Shown: positions 18,777 to 28,200 of the stretch, piece after piece
Numbering within the stretch: position 1 is the stretch's first letter
Layout of the letters: each line of letters opens with the position of its first letter
From: Dechloromonas denitrificans
Lineage (GTDB): Bacteria; Pseudomonadota; Gammaproteobacteria; Burkholderiales; Rhodocyclaceae
Length of the DNA: 64,000 nucleotides
Assembly (NCBI RefSeq): GCF_020510685.1
Contig: NZ_CP075185.1
Location: 1,116,001-1,180,000, forward strand
Direction: 5' to 3'
The notes under the pieces: generated by a model
What the model saw: only the letters and a program-made list of their open reading frames with translations
Database searches by the model: none
What the model was told of the DNA's origin: nothing
Program-made: the position numbers and the translations under genes

Positions 18777-20483
18777 TCAGCTTGCCGGAGACCAGCTCGC
18801 CCCGTAACGGCCGCCGGCGTAGTAGCGGTAGGTGTTTTTGCCGCCCTCCTTGGCCCGGTACATCGCCAGATCGGCGTTCTTGACCAGCTCGTTGGCGTTG
18901 TTCGCGTCATCCGGGTAAAGGCCGATGCCGATACTGGCTGAAACCTGCAATTCGTGGCCGCGGAAATGGCAGGGAAGGGCCAGCGCGTCGACCAGCTTGC
19001 CGGCCACTGCGCCGGCGTGTTCCTGGCTCGCCAGGTGGCGCAGGACGATCAGGAATTCGTCGCCGGCCAGGCGGCCGGCCAGATCGCTTTCGCGAATCCC
19101 GGCCTGCAGCCGCTGGGCGGTCTGCTGCAGCAGATAGTCGCCGGCTTCGTGGCCGAATGCATCGTTGATCGCCTTGAATCCGTCGAGATCGACGAAAAGC
19201 AGGGCGATGATTTCCCGGCAACGCCGGGCCTCGGAGATCATCTGTTCGAGCCGGTGGCTGAGCAGGCGGCGGTTGGCCAGCCCGGTCAGCGGGTCGTAAT
19301 TGGCCTGATGCCAGATGTTGGCTTCGGCCGCCTTGCGCAGCGTGATGTCGGCGAAGTTGACCACGGCGCCGATCGGCCCCTCGTCGTCGATCGGGTCGAG
19401 ACGAATTTCGACATGGAAGGCGGTGCCGTCGGCCCGTTGGAAAAGGCAGTCGTCGCTGTGCAGGCGCTGCCCGAGCCGCAAGGCGTCGTGCAGGCCCTGA
19501 TCGCGCGCCGCGTCCGGCGTGATCAGGTCGAGGATCGGCCGGCCGAGCAGGGTGTCGGCCCGCTCATGGCCAAGCAGGCGCAGGGCCACCGGGTTGATGA
19601 AGGTGCATTCGCCATTGGCGGCCAGCCCGAAAATGCCGTTGCCGGAGGCATCGACCAGCAGCCGCAAGCGGGTTTCCGCCTGCCGGCGCTCGACCACTTC
19701 GCGGAGCAATTCGCCGGTCCGCTGCTCGACCAGGGCCTCCTGCTCGCTCTTCGCCCGGTCCAGGGCGAGGACCTGCTGGCGCGAGCGGCTCAGGGCAAAC
19801 AGCGTGAGGGCGGCAAACAGCGCCCAGCCGACCAGATGGACCAGCAGGGAATTGCGTTTCTGGTGACGCAGCGGCTCGGCGAACGGAGTGGTATCGAAGG
19901 TGACGCTGATGCCGCCGCGGATGTCGCCGATCCGGTAGCCTTGTTTGGCATGGCAGCCGAGACAGGCCTGCCGGGTGACGAGCGGTGCCATGAAGCGGAC
20001 GAAAGTCCGTCCCTGCTGCTCGATCAGTTCGGCGCGTTCCCGGACGCCGCGCTCGAAGTCGCGCAGCACCGCCGTTTCCCAGGGATCGGCCAGGTTGCCG
20101 GGATTGATCGGCTTGAGGCTGGTCATATGGATCTGGACGCCGGTCAGTTCGCGGACGGTCTCCGTCACCTGGCGCGTCATGTAGGCCGGGTTGAGCAGCG
20201 TCAGGCGGACGCCGTCGCGGGTGACCACGTCCCGGTCGGGAACGTCGAGATAGGGGTTGGCCGGGTTGTCCTCGGTCACTCTGGCGTAAACGCCGCCATG
20301 CCGGGCATTCCACAGGCGCATCGCGTCCATCATGTGGAACACCTCGCGACCCTGGCTGGTACTGAGTTCGAGCACCTGGCGCTGGATCACGAACAGGTTC
20401 CAGGCCAGCGAGGCCAGCACGATCGCGCTCCACAAGGCTAGCGGGACGAGCCAGTAGCGACGATCGAGAAGAAACCTGTTCAT
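18777..20483 (-). CDS. Diguanylate cyclase with periplasmic c-type heme sensor domain
   Basis: The 568-residue protein has a first span at 11-33, a periplasmic domain (about 34-211) and a second span at 212-232. A short coiled linker follows, then a PAS domain (about 272-385) and a GGDEF domain (about 390-555). The periplasmic part is of the DUF3365/Tll0287-like type and carries a heme c motif CLGCH at 174-178. The active-site signature is AGDEF (473-477), a variant common in active cyclases. An inhibitory I-site RESD lies at 464-467. I infer c-di-GMP production controlled by heme redox state or a gas ligand, with product feedback. It is transcribed divergently from the aminotransferase across 185 bases. 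Confidence 0.9.
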   Translation of the reverse strand: MNRFLLDRRYWLVPLALWSAIVLASLAWNLFVIQRQVLELSTSQGREVFHMMDAMRLWNARHGGVYARVTEDNPANPYLDVPDRDVVTRDGVRLTLLNPAYMTRQVTETVRELTGVQIHMTSLKPINPGNLADPWETAVLRDFERGVRERAELIEQQGRTFVRFMAPLVTRQACLGCHAKQGYRIGDIRGGISVTFDTTPFAEPLRHQKRNSLLVHLVGWALFAALTLFALSRSRQQVLALDRAKSEQEALVEQRTGELLREVVERRQAETRLRLLVDASGNGIFGLAANGECTFINPVALRLLGHERADTLLGRPILDLITPDAARDQGLHDALRLGQRLHSDDCLFQRADGTAFHVEIRLDPIDDEGPIGAVVNFADITLRKAAEANIWHQANYDPLTGLANRRLLSHRLEQMISEARRCREIIALLFVDLDGFKAINDAFGHEAGDYLLQQTAQRLQAGIRESDLAGRLAGDEFLIVLRHLASQEHAGAVAGKLVDALALPCHFRGHELQVSASIGIGLYPDDANNANELVKNADLAMYRAKEGGKNTYRYYAGGRYGASWSPAS

Positions 20484-20668
20484 GCTGCTCCGGATGGTGC
20501 TTTCGGGTACTCCACAGGGTAGCAGGATATCGGCTGAAAATCATCGCCCAGCAGGGCTGGGCCGGTCATCCGCTGTGCCGGCCTAGCGGCGGTTTTGCTT
20601 GATCAATGGCCGGGCTTCTTCAACAATACCGGGCGTAATCCCACCCCTTATTTGATGGCGTCTCTTCC

Positions 20669-21844
20669 ATGATCGAAAATCAGCAGCTTGCAGTGCATTC
20701 GAAATTCCCGGCCATGGGCACCACGATCTTCACCGTGATGTCGCGGCTGGCGGCCGAATGTGGCGCGGTCAACCTGTCGCAAGGCTTTCCGGACTTTCAG
20801 GCCGAACCGGTGCTGTTCGATGCGGTGCATCGCCACATGTGCGCCGGGCGCAACCAGTATCCGCCGATGGCGGGCGTGCCGGAGTTGCGCCAGGCCATCG
20901 TAGACAAGGTCGCGGCGCTGTACGGGACGCGTTTCGATGTCGAGTCGGAAGTGACGGTGACGGCCGGCGCGACCCAGGCCATCTTCACCGCCATCGCCGC
21001 CTTCGTCCGGCCGGGCGACGAGGTCATCGTCTTCGAGCCGGTGTACGACTGTTACGTGCCGGCCATCGAAACGGTCGGCGGCACGGCGGTCTATGCCCAG
21101 CTCAAGTTCCCGGATTACGCGCCGGACTGGGCGCAGGTGGCGCAACTGATCACGCCGCGAACGCGGATGATCATCGTCAACTCGCCGCACAATCCGACCG
21201 GCAGCCTGCTCACCGCGGCCGATCTCGAGCAGTTGGCGGCGCTGGTTCGCGGCACCGACATCGTGATCCTTTCCGACGAGGTTTACGAACACATCGTCTT
21301 CGATGGCGCGGCGCACCTCAGCCTGTCCGGCCATGCCGAACTGGCGGGGCGCAGCATCGTCGTTTCCAGCTTCGGCAAGACCTATCACATCACCGGCTGG
21401 AAGATCGGCTACGTGGTCGGTCCGGCGGTGTTGATGGCGGAGTTCCGCAAGGTGCACCAGTTCAATGTGTTCACGGTGCATGGGCCGTCGCAACTGGCGA
21501 TCGCCGAGTACATGCAGGATGCCTCGCGCCATCTCGGACTGGCCGCCTTCTATCAGGAAAAACGCGATTTCTTCCGCCGCCTGCTGGAAAAAACCCCGTT
21601 CACGCTGTTGCCCTGCCGCGGTACCTATTTCCAGCTGGCCAGCTACGCCGGGCTTTCCGCCTTGCCGGATCGTGCCTTTGCCGAATGGATGGCGCGTGAG
21701 GTCGGCGTCGCGGTGATCCCGGTATCGGTGTTCTATGCCGACGGGCGGGATGACCAGGTGGTCCGTTTCTGCTTCGCCAAAAAGGAGGAAACGCTGCTGG
21801 CGGCCGCCGAGCGTCTGAACAAGGCTTTTGCCGGGCCGGCGTGA
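20669..21844 (+). CDS. PLP-dependent aminotransferase, methionine aminotransferase-like (YbdL type)
   Basis: This fold-type I aminotransferase of 391 residues shows VNLSQGFPDF near the N-terminus, the substrate/PLP region VTAGATQAIF, NSPHNPTGS, the Asp-Tyr pair in LSDEVYEH, the Schiff-base Lys in SFGKTYHITGWKIGY, and a C-terminal Arg in VVRFCFAK. The pattern is closest to the YbdL group, which prefers methionine with 2-oxo-4-methylthiobutyrate. That would be the last step of methionine salvage, and mtnA lies 2 kb away on the other strand. Aspartate or kynurenine aminotransferase activity remains possible. An ATG at 20669 follows a short AT-rich leader; no strong Shine-Dalgarno sequence is seen. 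Confidence 0.85.
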   Translation: MIENQQLAVHSKFPAMGTTIFTVMSRLAAECGAVNLSQGFPDFQAEPVLFDAVHRHMCAGRNQYPPMAGVPELRQAIVDKVAALYGTRFDVESEVTVTAGATQAIFTAIAAFVRPGDEVIVFEPVYDCYVPAIETVGGTAVYAQLKFPDYAPDWAQVAQLITPRTRMIIVNSPHNPTGSLLTAADLEQLAALVRGTDIVILSDEVYEHIVFDGAAHLSLSGHAELAGRSIVVSSFGKTYHITGWKIGYVVGPAVLMAEFRKVHQFNVFTVHGPSQLAIAEYMQDASRHLGLAAFYQEKRDFFRRLLEKTPFTLLPCRGTYFQLASYAGLSALPDRAFAEWMAREVGVAVIPVSVFYADGRDDQVVRFCFAKKEETLLAAAERLNKAFAGPA

Positions 21845-21924
21845 GCGGTCAATCTCAGCTTGACGCTGGCGCCGCCCGGTGCGAATAATTAGCCCAATCA
21901 ACAGTCATGGATAAAGGAGTGGTC

Positions 21925-22350
21925 ATGAGCATGCTGCAGGAATTCAAGGAATTCGCCGTCAAGGGCAACGCGATGGATCTGGCGGTCGGCGTCATCATCG
22001 GCGGGGCCTTCGGCAAGATCGTCGATTCCATCGTCGGCGACCTGATCATGCCGCTGGTTGGCCGGGTCATCGGCAATCTCGATTTTTCCAACCTTTTTGT
22101 CGTGCTTGGCGACAACCCGAACAAGCTGGTCGCGCTGGCCGAGATCAAGAAGGCCGGCATTCCGGTCTTCGCCTACGGTTCCTTTCTGACCATCCTGGTC
22201 AATTTCGTCATTCTCGCCTTCATCATCTTCATCATGATCAAGCAGATGAACCGTTTGCGTCCGGCTGCCCCGGCCGCCGAACCGGCCGCCCCGGAGACGC
22301 CGGAAGACGTGCTGCTGCTGCGCGAAATCCGCGATTCGCTGAAGAAGTAA
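21925..22350 (+). CDS. mscL: MscL, large-conductance mechanosensitive channel
   Basis: MscL opens under membrane tension and protects against hypo-osmotic shock as a homopentamer in the inner membrane. The 141-residue product has the S1 amphipathic helix [15 protein letters not shown], pore-lining TM1 ([20 protein letters not shown]) and TM2 ([20 protein letters not shown]). A Pro/Ala-rich linker and the C-terminal bundle helix [15 protein letters not shown] follow. ATG at 21925 is chosen because AAAGGAG lies directly upstream; an in-frame ATG at 21907 would include that ribosome-binding site. A good terminator follows. Confidence 0.97.
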   Translation: MSMLQEFKEFAVKGNAMDLAVGVIIGGAFGKIVDSIVGDLIMPLVGRVIGNLDFSNLFVVLGDNPNKLVALAEIKKAGIPVFAYGSFLTILVNFVILAFIIFIMIKQMNRLRPAAPAAEPAAPETPEDVLLLREIRDSLKK

Positions 22351-22367
22351 GGATTTCCGCAAACCGT

Positions 22368-22395
22368 AAAAAAAGCCGCTCGATGCGGCTTTTTT
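22368..22395 (+). terminator. Rho-independent terminator after mscL
   Basis: GCCGC (22375-22379) and GCGGC (22385-22389) pair around a five-base loop and are flanked by a run of A on the left and six T on the right. The A/T flanks also pair, so the structure can stop mscL transcripts and, on the other strand, those of glnE, which converges from the right. Confidence 0.9.
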
Positions 22396-22425
22396 CTTGC
22401 GGAGGACGGGCCCTGGCCGTCCGGC

Positions 22426-25134
22426 TCAGCTGCCGAAAACCGCCTGCCACAGCGCGCTGACCGCGCCGATGTGCTTTTCGATAGCATCGCGCGGGACCAG
22501 CGCCTTCGGCGTCGCCGTCAGGCGCTTGGCGTGTTGCAGGCGGCGGTATTCGCGATAGGCGTTGCCGGCCGCCTGGCCGAGTTGCGGCTCGATCAGGCCG
22601 AGTTCGCCGGCCATCCGGAGTAGCGCGATGTTGCCGAGATTGCCGGTCAGGCTGGCGTGCTGGTTGGCAAACGCGAGTATCAGGTACTGCACGATGAACT
22701 CGACATCGACGATGCCGCCGCGATCGTGCTTCAGGTCGAACTCGGTCTCGCTGTTCGAGGCATGGGCATCGACCATCTTCTTGCGCATGGCGACGACTTC
22801 GTCCCGCAGCGTCGCAAGATCGCGCGGCTGGCGCAGGATTTCGCAGCGGATTGCCTCGAAACGGGCACCGACCGCCGGATCGCCGGCGCAGAAGCGGGCC
22901 CGGGTGAGCGCCTGGTGTTCCCAGACCCAGGCGTTTTTCAGCTGGTAGTCGCGGAAGGAATCGACCGATACCGCGAGCAGGCCGGAGTCGCCATTCGGCC
23001 GCAGGCGGAGGTCGGTTTCGAACAGGATGCCGGCCGAGGTCTGGCTCGACAGCCAGGTGTTCAGGCGCTGGCCGAGGCGGGTGTAATTTTCCGCCGCTTC
23101 CTGCGAATCGTCGTCGAACAGGTAGACCAGATCGAGGTCGGAGGCGTAGCCGAGTTCCTTGCCGCCCATTTTGCCGTAACCGATGACGGCGAATTTCGGC
23201 ACCGCGCAGTGGCGTTTCTTGATCGTGCTCCAGCACAGCGGCAAGGTCTCCTGGACGATGGTGTCGGCCAGTTCGGTGAGGTGGTCGGAGAGCGTTTCGA
23301 TGGTCTGCAGGCCGGCCAGATCCTGGGCCAGCAGCCGGAACACCTGGGCGTGGTGCACTTCGCGCAGGATGTCCATTTCGCGCTCGGTGTCGCCGGCGTG
23401 GTCAGCCAGGTTGCGCTTCAGCTCATCGCGGAAGCCGGCCCAGTTGGTGGCGATTTCGTAGAGGCGCGGGTCGAGCAGCTCGTCGAGCAGCAGCGGGTAG
23501 TGGTTCAGGTAGTCGGCCGCCCAGTTCGAGGCGCAGATCACGTCGGCGACGCGGCGCAGTGCCATCGGGTACTGTTGCAGCAGCGCCAGGTAGGAGCCGC
23601 GGCGGGCGATGCATTCGAGGAAGGTCAGGCCGCGGACCAGCGTCAGGTCCGGTGCGCTGGTCGCCCCGGCCGCTTCGATCAGACGCGGGCCGACAGCGTC
23701 GAGCCGTGAGCGGTTGGTGCTCGGCAGTTGCTGGTAGCGGTTCGAGGCGCGCAATTCGGCCAGGCGCCGGATGGCTTCCCGCGGTTGGCGAAAGCCGAGG
23801 TTGCCGAAGGCTTCGATGGCCGTCTCTTCTTCGAGCTGACTCAGCCACAATCCGGTCAGCGGATGCTCGCCGGCTTCCGGGTCCGAAAAAATCTGTTCGA
23901 AGTGCCGGGCGACCTTTTCCCGATGGCCGTTGAGCACCGCCAGCATCGCGGCCCAGTCGGGAAAATCCATGCTGCGGGCGATGATCGCCCGGCCGGCGTC
24001 GTCCACCGGCAGCATGTGGGTCTGCTTGTCTTCGACGTATTGCAGCCGGTGTTCGAGGCGGCGCAGGAAAACGTAGGCGGCGTGCAGCTCCTGTTCGCTT
24101 TCGGCCGGCAGCAATTGGCGTTCGACGAGCAGCTTGAGTACCGAAAGGGTCGGGCGAATCTGCAGCGTGGTGTCGCGGCCGCCGCGAATCAGCTGGAAGA
24201 CCTGGGCGATGAACTCGATTTCGCGAATGCCGCCCGGGCCGAGCTTGACGTGGTCGGCCATGTCCTTGCGCGCCACTTCGCGGCGGATCTGGGCGTGCAG
24301 GTCGCGCATCGCGTTGATCGCCCCGAAATCGAGGTATTTACGGAAGACGAAAGGCCGCGAGATCCGGCGCAGCGCCGTCATCCATTCGCCGAGCGCCGCC
24401 CCGTCGGCATTCGGGCCGGTATTCATGACCCGCGACTTGATCCAGGCGTAGCGTTCCCACTCGCGGCCCTGGGTGACGAAATAATTTTCCAACGCGTCGA
24501 GCGAGCAAACCAGCGGGCCGGAGTCGCCATTCGGCCGCAGCCGCATGTCGACGCGGAAAACCTGGCCGTCGGCGGTCAGGTCGCCGAGCGCCGAAATCAC
24601 CCGCTTGCCGAGGCGGGTGAAGAAATCGTAGTTCTCGATGCTCTTCTTGCCGTTGGTGTCGCCTTCTTCCGGGTAGATGAAGATGTAATCGACGTCCGAC
24701 GAGACGTTCAGTTCGCGGCCGCCCAGCTTGCCCATGCCGATGATCAGCAGGCGTTGCGGCTGGCCGGCCCGGTCGAGCGGCTCGCCGTAGGTGAGGGCGA
24801 GCTGGCGGTGGTGGTAATCGAGCGCAAAATTGGTCGTGATGTCGGCGAGCAGGGTCATGCTCTCGACCACTTCGTCGAGCGGCGCCAGGCCGCACAGGTC
24901 GCGCAGTGCGATATGGGCCATCGCCCGGTGACGCAGCCGGCGCAGCGCCGACTTGACCGCCTCGTCGTCGGCAAAGGCGACCTTCAGCGGGGCCAGCAGC
25001 AGGTCTTCGGAGAGCGGCTGGAGCCAGCTGGCGGCCAATTCCGGAATCATCTCGGGATGGGCCTGCAGCTGGTTGGCCAGATAGCGGCTGTGGCTGAGGG
25101 CGTTATGCCAGCGGGGATCGAGTGTGGTGTCCAT
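22426..25134 (-). CDS. glnE: Glutamine synthetase adenylyltransferase/adenylyl-removing enzyme
   Basis: GlnE adds and removes AMP on glutamine synthetase in response to PII proteins. The 902-residue product has the two nucleotidyltransferase cores expected of the bifunctional enzyme: IIGMGKLGGRELNVSSDVDY in the N-terminal half (de-adenylylation) and VIGYGKMGGKELGYASDLDL in the C-terminal half (adenylylation). A repeated RPNGDSGPLV/RPNGDSGLLA segment appears in each. Its length is slightly under the 946 residues of E. coli. It is transcribed divergently from yhdP across about 100 bases, an arrangement common in betaproteobacteria. Confidence 0.97.
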   Translation of the reverse strand: MDTTLDPRWHNALSHSRYLANQLQAHPEMIPELAASWLQPLSEDLLLAPLKVAFADDEAVKSALRRLRHRAMAHIALRDLCGLAPLDEVVESMTLLADITTNFALDYHHRQLALTYGEPLDRAGQPQRLLIIGMGKLGGRELNVSSDVDYIFIYPEEGDTNGKKSIENYDFFTRLGKRVISALGDLTADGQVFRVDMRLRPNGDSGPLVCSLDALENYFVTQGREWERYAWIKSRVMNTGPNADGAALGEWMTALRRISRPFVFRKYLDFGAINAMRDLHAQIRREVARKDMADHVKLGPGGIREIEFIAQVFQLIRGGRDTTLQIRPTLSVLKLLVERQLLPAESEQELHAAYVFLRRLEHRLQYVEDKQTHMLPVDDAGRAIIARSMDFPDWAAMLAVLNGHREKVARHFEQIFSDPEAGEHPLTGLWLSQLEEETAIEAFGNLGFRQPREAIRRLAELRASNRYQQLPSTNRSRLDAVGPRLIEAAGATSAPDLTLVRGLTFLECIARRGSYLALLQQYPMALRRVADVICASNWAADYLNHYPLLLDELLDPRLYEIATNWAGFRDELKRNLADHAGDTEREMDILREVHHAQVFRLLAQDLAGLQTIETLSDHLTELADTIVQETLPLCWSTIKKRHCAVPKFAVIGYGKMGGKELGYASDLDLVYLFDDDSQEAAENYTRLGQRLNTWLSSQTSAGILFETDLRLRPNGDSGLLAVSVDSFRDYQLKNAWVWEHQALTRARFCAGDPAVGARFEAIRCEILRQPRDLATLRDEVVAMRKKMVDAHASNSETEFDLKHDRGGIVDVEFIVQYLILAFANQHASLTGNLGNIALLRMAGELGLIEPQLGQAAGNAYREYRRLQHAKRLTATPKALVPRDAIEKHIGAVSALWQAVFGS

Positions 25135-25236
25135 GATTGCTCAATCGGCACATTTGCCGAACAGGATAGAATGCCGGTTTTGGCGAATTTTTGATTGTAG
25201 TGACCTATTCCACTTTCTGGCAAAGCAGTTTTATCC

Positions 25237-28200
25237 GTGAGTAATCCGCAGCTTCGTGCGGAACTCCGCAGCGCGCTCTATCACCGCTTGCACTGGCTGT
25301 GGCCGATCCTGGCCAAGCCGGCCGTTCGCCGTGGGGTACGGATGCTCGGCTGGGGGCTGTTCGTCGCCTGGCTGGCCTTCGTCGTGCTCGTGCTCGCCTT
25401 GCGCTATGTCGTGCTGCCCAAGGTCGGCGATTACCTGAGCGAAATCGAGCAGGCGGCGACGCGGGCCGTCGGGCAAACGGTCAGCATCGGCCGAGTCGAG
25501 GCGCGCTGGCAGGGCTTGAACCCGGATCTCGTGCTCGACGACGTGCGGATTCTCGACCGTCAGGGAGGCCTGGCCTTTTCGCTGGCCCGGGTCGAGAGCG
25601 TGCTGTCCTGGCAGTCGTTGTGGCGCTTGCGGCCGACCTTGTCGCTGCTCGCCTTTGAAGGCCCGGTGCTGCAGGTGCGCCGCGATACCAGCGGCCGGAT
25701 CAGCGTGGCCGGCATGGCGGCGGAAGGCGAGAGCGACCCGGCTTTTGCCGAATGGGTGCTCGAACAGCGGCGCATCCGCATCCGCAACGCGACGATCGTC
25801 TGGGACGACCGCTTGCGGCAGGCGCCGCCGTTGATTCTGGAAGATCTGCAGTTTGCCCTCGACAATAGCGGCAGTCGCCATCGCTTCGGCTTGTCGGCCG
25901 CGCCGCCCGACGAACTGGCCGCCCGTATCGACATCCGTGGCGAGGTTAAGGGCGATCTCGGCGATGCCTTGGACAGTCTTTCCGGCAAGGTCTTTGTCCA
26001 GCTCGACTACGCCGACCTGGCCGGCTGGCGGAGCTGGGTCGATTATCCGCTGCGTCTGCCGCAAGGCCGCGGCGCGCTGCGCGTCTGGGGCGATCTGGAA
26101 GATGGCGGCGGCAAGCTGACCGCCGATGTGGCGCTGGAAGAACTGCGGATCGGGCTGGGGAGCAAATTGCCCGAACTCGATCTGGCCAGCCTGCGTGGCC
26201 GTCTCGAGGGGCGCTATCGGCCCGGTGTCTGGGCGGTCGTCGGGCGCAAGCTCGAATTGCTGACGCAGCAAGGCGTCCGTGTCGCGCCCACCGATTTTCA
26301 GGTCGAATGGCGGCGCAATCCGCAAACGGCCACCGTCAGTGGCAGCGCCAGTGCCAGTTTCCTCGATTTTTCGGCGCTCGCCAGCCTGGCTGCCTACATG
26401 CCGCTTGACGAGCGGAGCCGCGAATTGCTGCAAAAACACCAGCCGCAAGGGCGAATCAGCGAATTGCGCGCTAGTTGGGGGCTGGAAGGCGAGGCCTTGA
26501 AGCGCTATTCGTTGAAAGCCGGTTTCGCCCAGCTGGGCATTCTTCCCGGCGGCTATTTTCCCGGAGCGAACGGCCTGTCCGGCAGCATCGACCTGACCGA
26601 GAAAGGTGGCGAACTGCTGCTCGACGCGGGGCCTTCCGGGCTGTCGCTGCCGGCGGTCTTTCCCGAGCCGGATATTGCCTTCGACAGCCTGAAGGCCAGA
26701 ACCACCTGGAAAACGGTCGGTGCCAGTGTCGATATCAAACTGGAGAAACTCGATTTTGCCGGCCCGGATGCCGCCGGTTCGGCGCGCGGCACCTATCGGT
26801 TCACCGGCGACGGTCCCGGTGAAATCGACCTGGTGGCCCATGTGGACCGCGCCGATGGGCGCGCCGTCTGGCGTTACATGCCGCATGCCGTCAATGCCGA
26901 TGCCCGTGCCTGGATCCGCCGCGGCATCGTCGCCGGCCGCGGTTACGACGGCCGACTGGTGCTGCAAGGCAACCTGAAGGATTTCCCTTTCCGCGACGGG
27001 CGCGGCGGCAAGTTCATCGTCACCGCCAAGGCGGCCGATGCCAAGGTCGATTACGCGCCGGGCTGGCCGGTCATCGACAATATCGCCGCCGACATGACCT
27101 TTGGCGTTGGCATGAAGATCGCGGCCAGCCAGGGCGGCATTTTCGGCGCCAAGCTGTCCGACGTGACGGTCGAAATCCCGGATTTCGAGTCGCACGAGGA
27201 AATGTTGCTCGTCCGCGGGCTGGCCCAGGGGCCGACCAGCGAGTTTTTCCGCTTCATCGATCACAGCCCGGTCGCCGATTCGATCGATCGCTTCACCGAA
27301 GGCATGAAAGCCAGCGGCAACGGCCGGCTCGACCTCGAACTGGACATTCCGCTGCGCCACGCGCTGGATACCAAGGTGCGCGGCGACTACCGCTTCCAGA
27401 ACAATCAGTTGCAGCCGCTGGCCGGCTTGCCGCCGCTGACCCAGGTCAATGGCCGGCTGTCGATCACCGAGAACAGCGTTTCGGCCCAGGACATCAGCGG
27501 CAAGGTCTTCGGCGGACCGCTCAAGGTCCAGGTCCGGAATGTCGGCGACAAGGTCGGGGTGCTGGCCAGCGGGACCGCCAACATGGCGGACGTGAGCAGT
27601 CACTTCGGCTGGCCCCTGATCAATCACCTGACCGGCCGGACCGGCTGGAAGGCCGACATCAGCATCCGCAAGCGCAATGCCGACATCGTCGTCGAGTCGG
27701 ACCTGCTCGGCATCAGTTCGCCGCTGCCCGAGCCGCTCAACAAGAATGCGACGATGCCTTTGCCGCTGCGCATCGAACGCAGTGCGCCGGACGCCACGCG
27801 GGAGCAGTATCGGATTACGCTGGGCAAGGTCGCCCAGGGCTTGATCATTCGTCAGCAGGGCAACTGGGAGCGCGGCGTCTTCGCGGTCGGCGAGGCCGAG
27901 CCGCGGCTGCCCGATAAAGGCCTGGCGGTGCGCGTCGCGACCCCGAAAATCGACGCCGATGCCTGGAAGAACTTCCTGCCGGAAGGCGCGGCGAGTCCGG
28001 ATGGCAGCGCCAGTCCGGGGGCTGCCAATGGCGGCGGCCTGGGCCTCAACGTGGTTACGCTGAAAACGCCGCAGCTGCACTTGATGGGCCGCGATTACAG
28101 CCAGGTTGACGTCAGCCTGCGGCCGCGCGATACCGGCTGGCAGATCGGCCTGAATACCCGCGAAGCGGTCGGCGACGTGTTCTGGCGCAGTAGCGGCGAG

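Noticed and set aside
20591..20606. TTGATCAA near 20600 as an FNR box upstream of the aminotransferase
   Set aside because: The half-sites are joined without the four-base spacer an FNR site needs.
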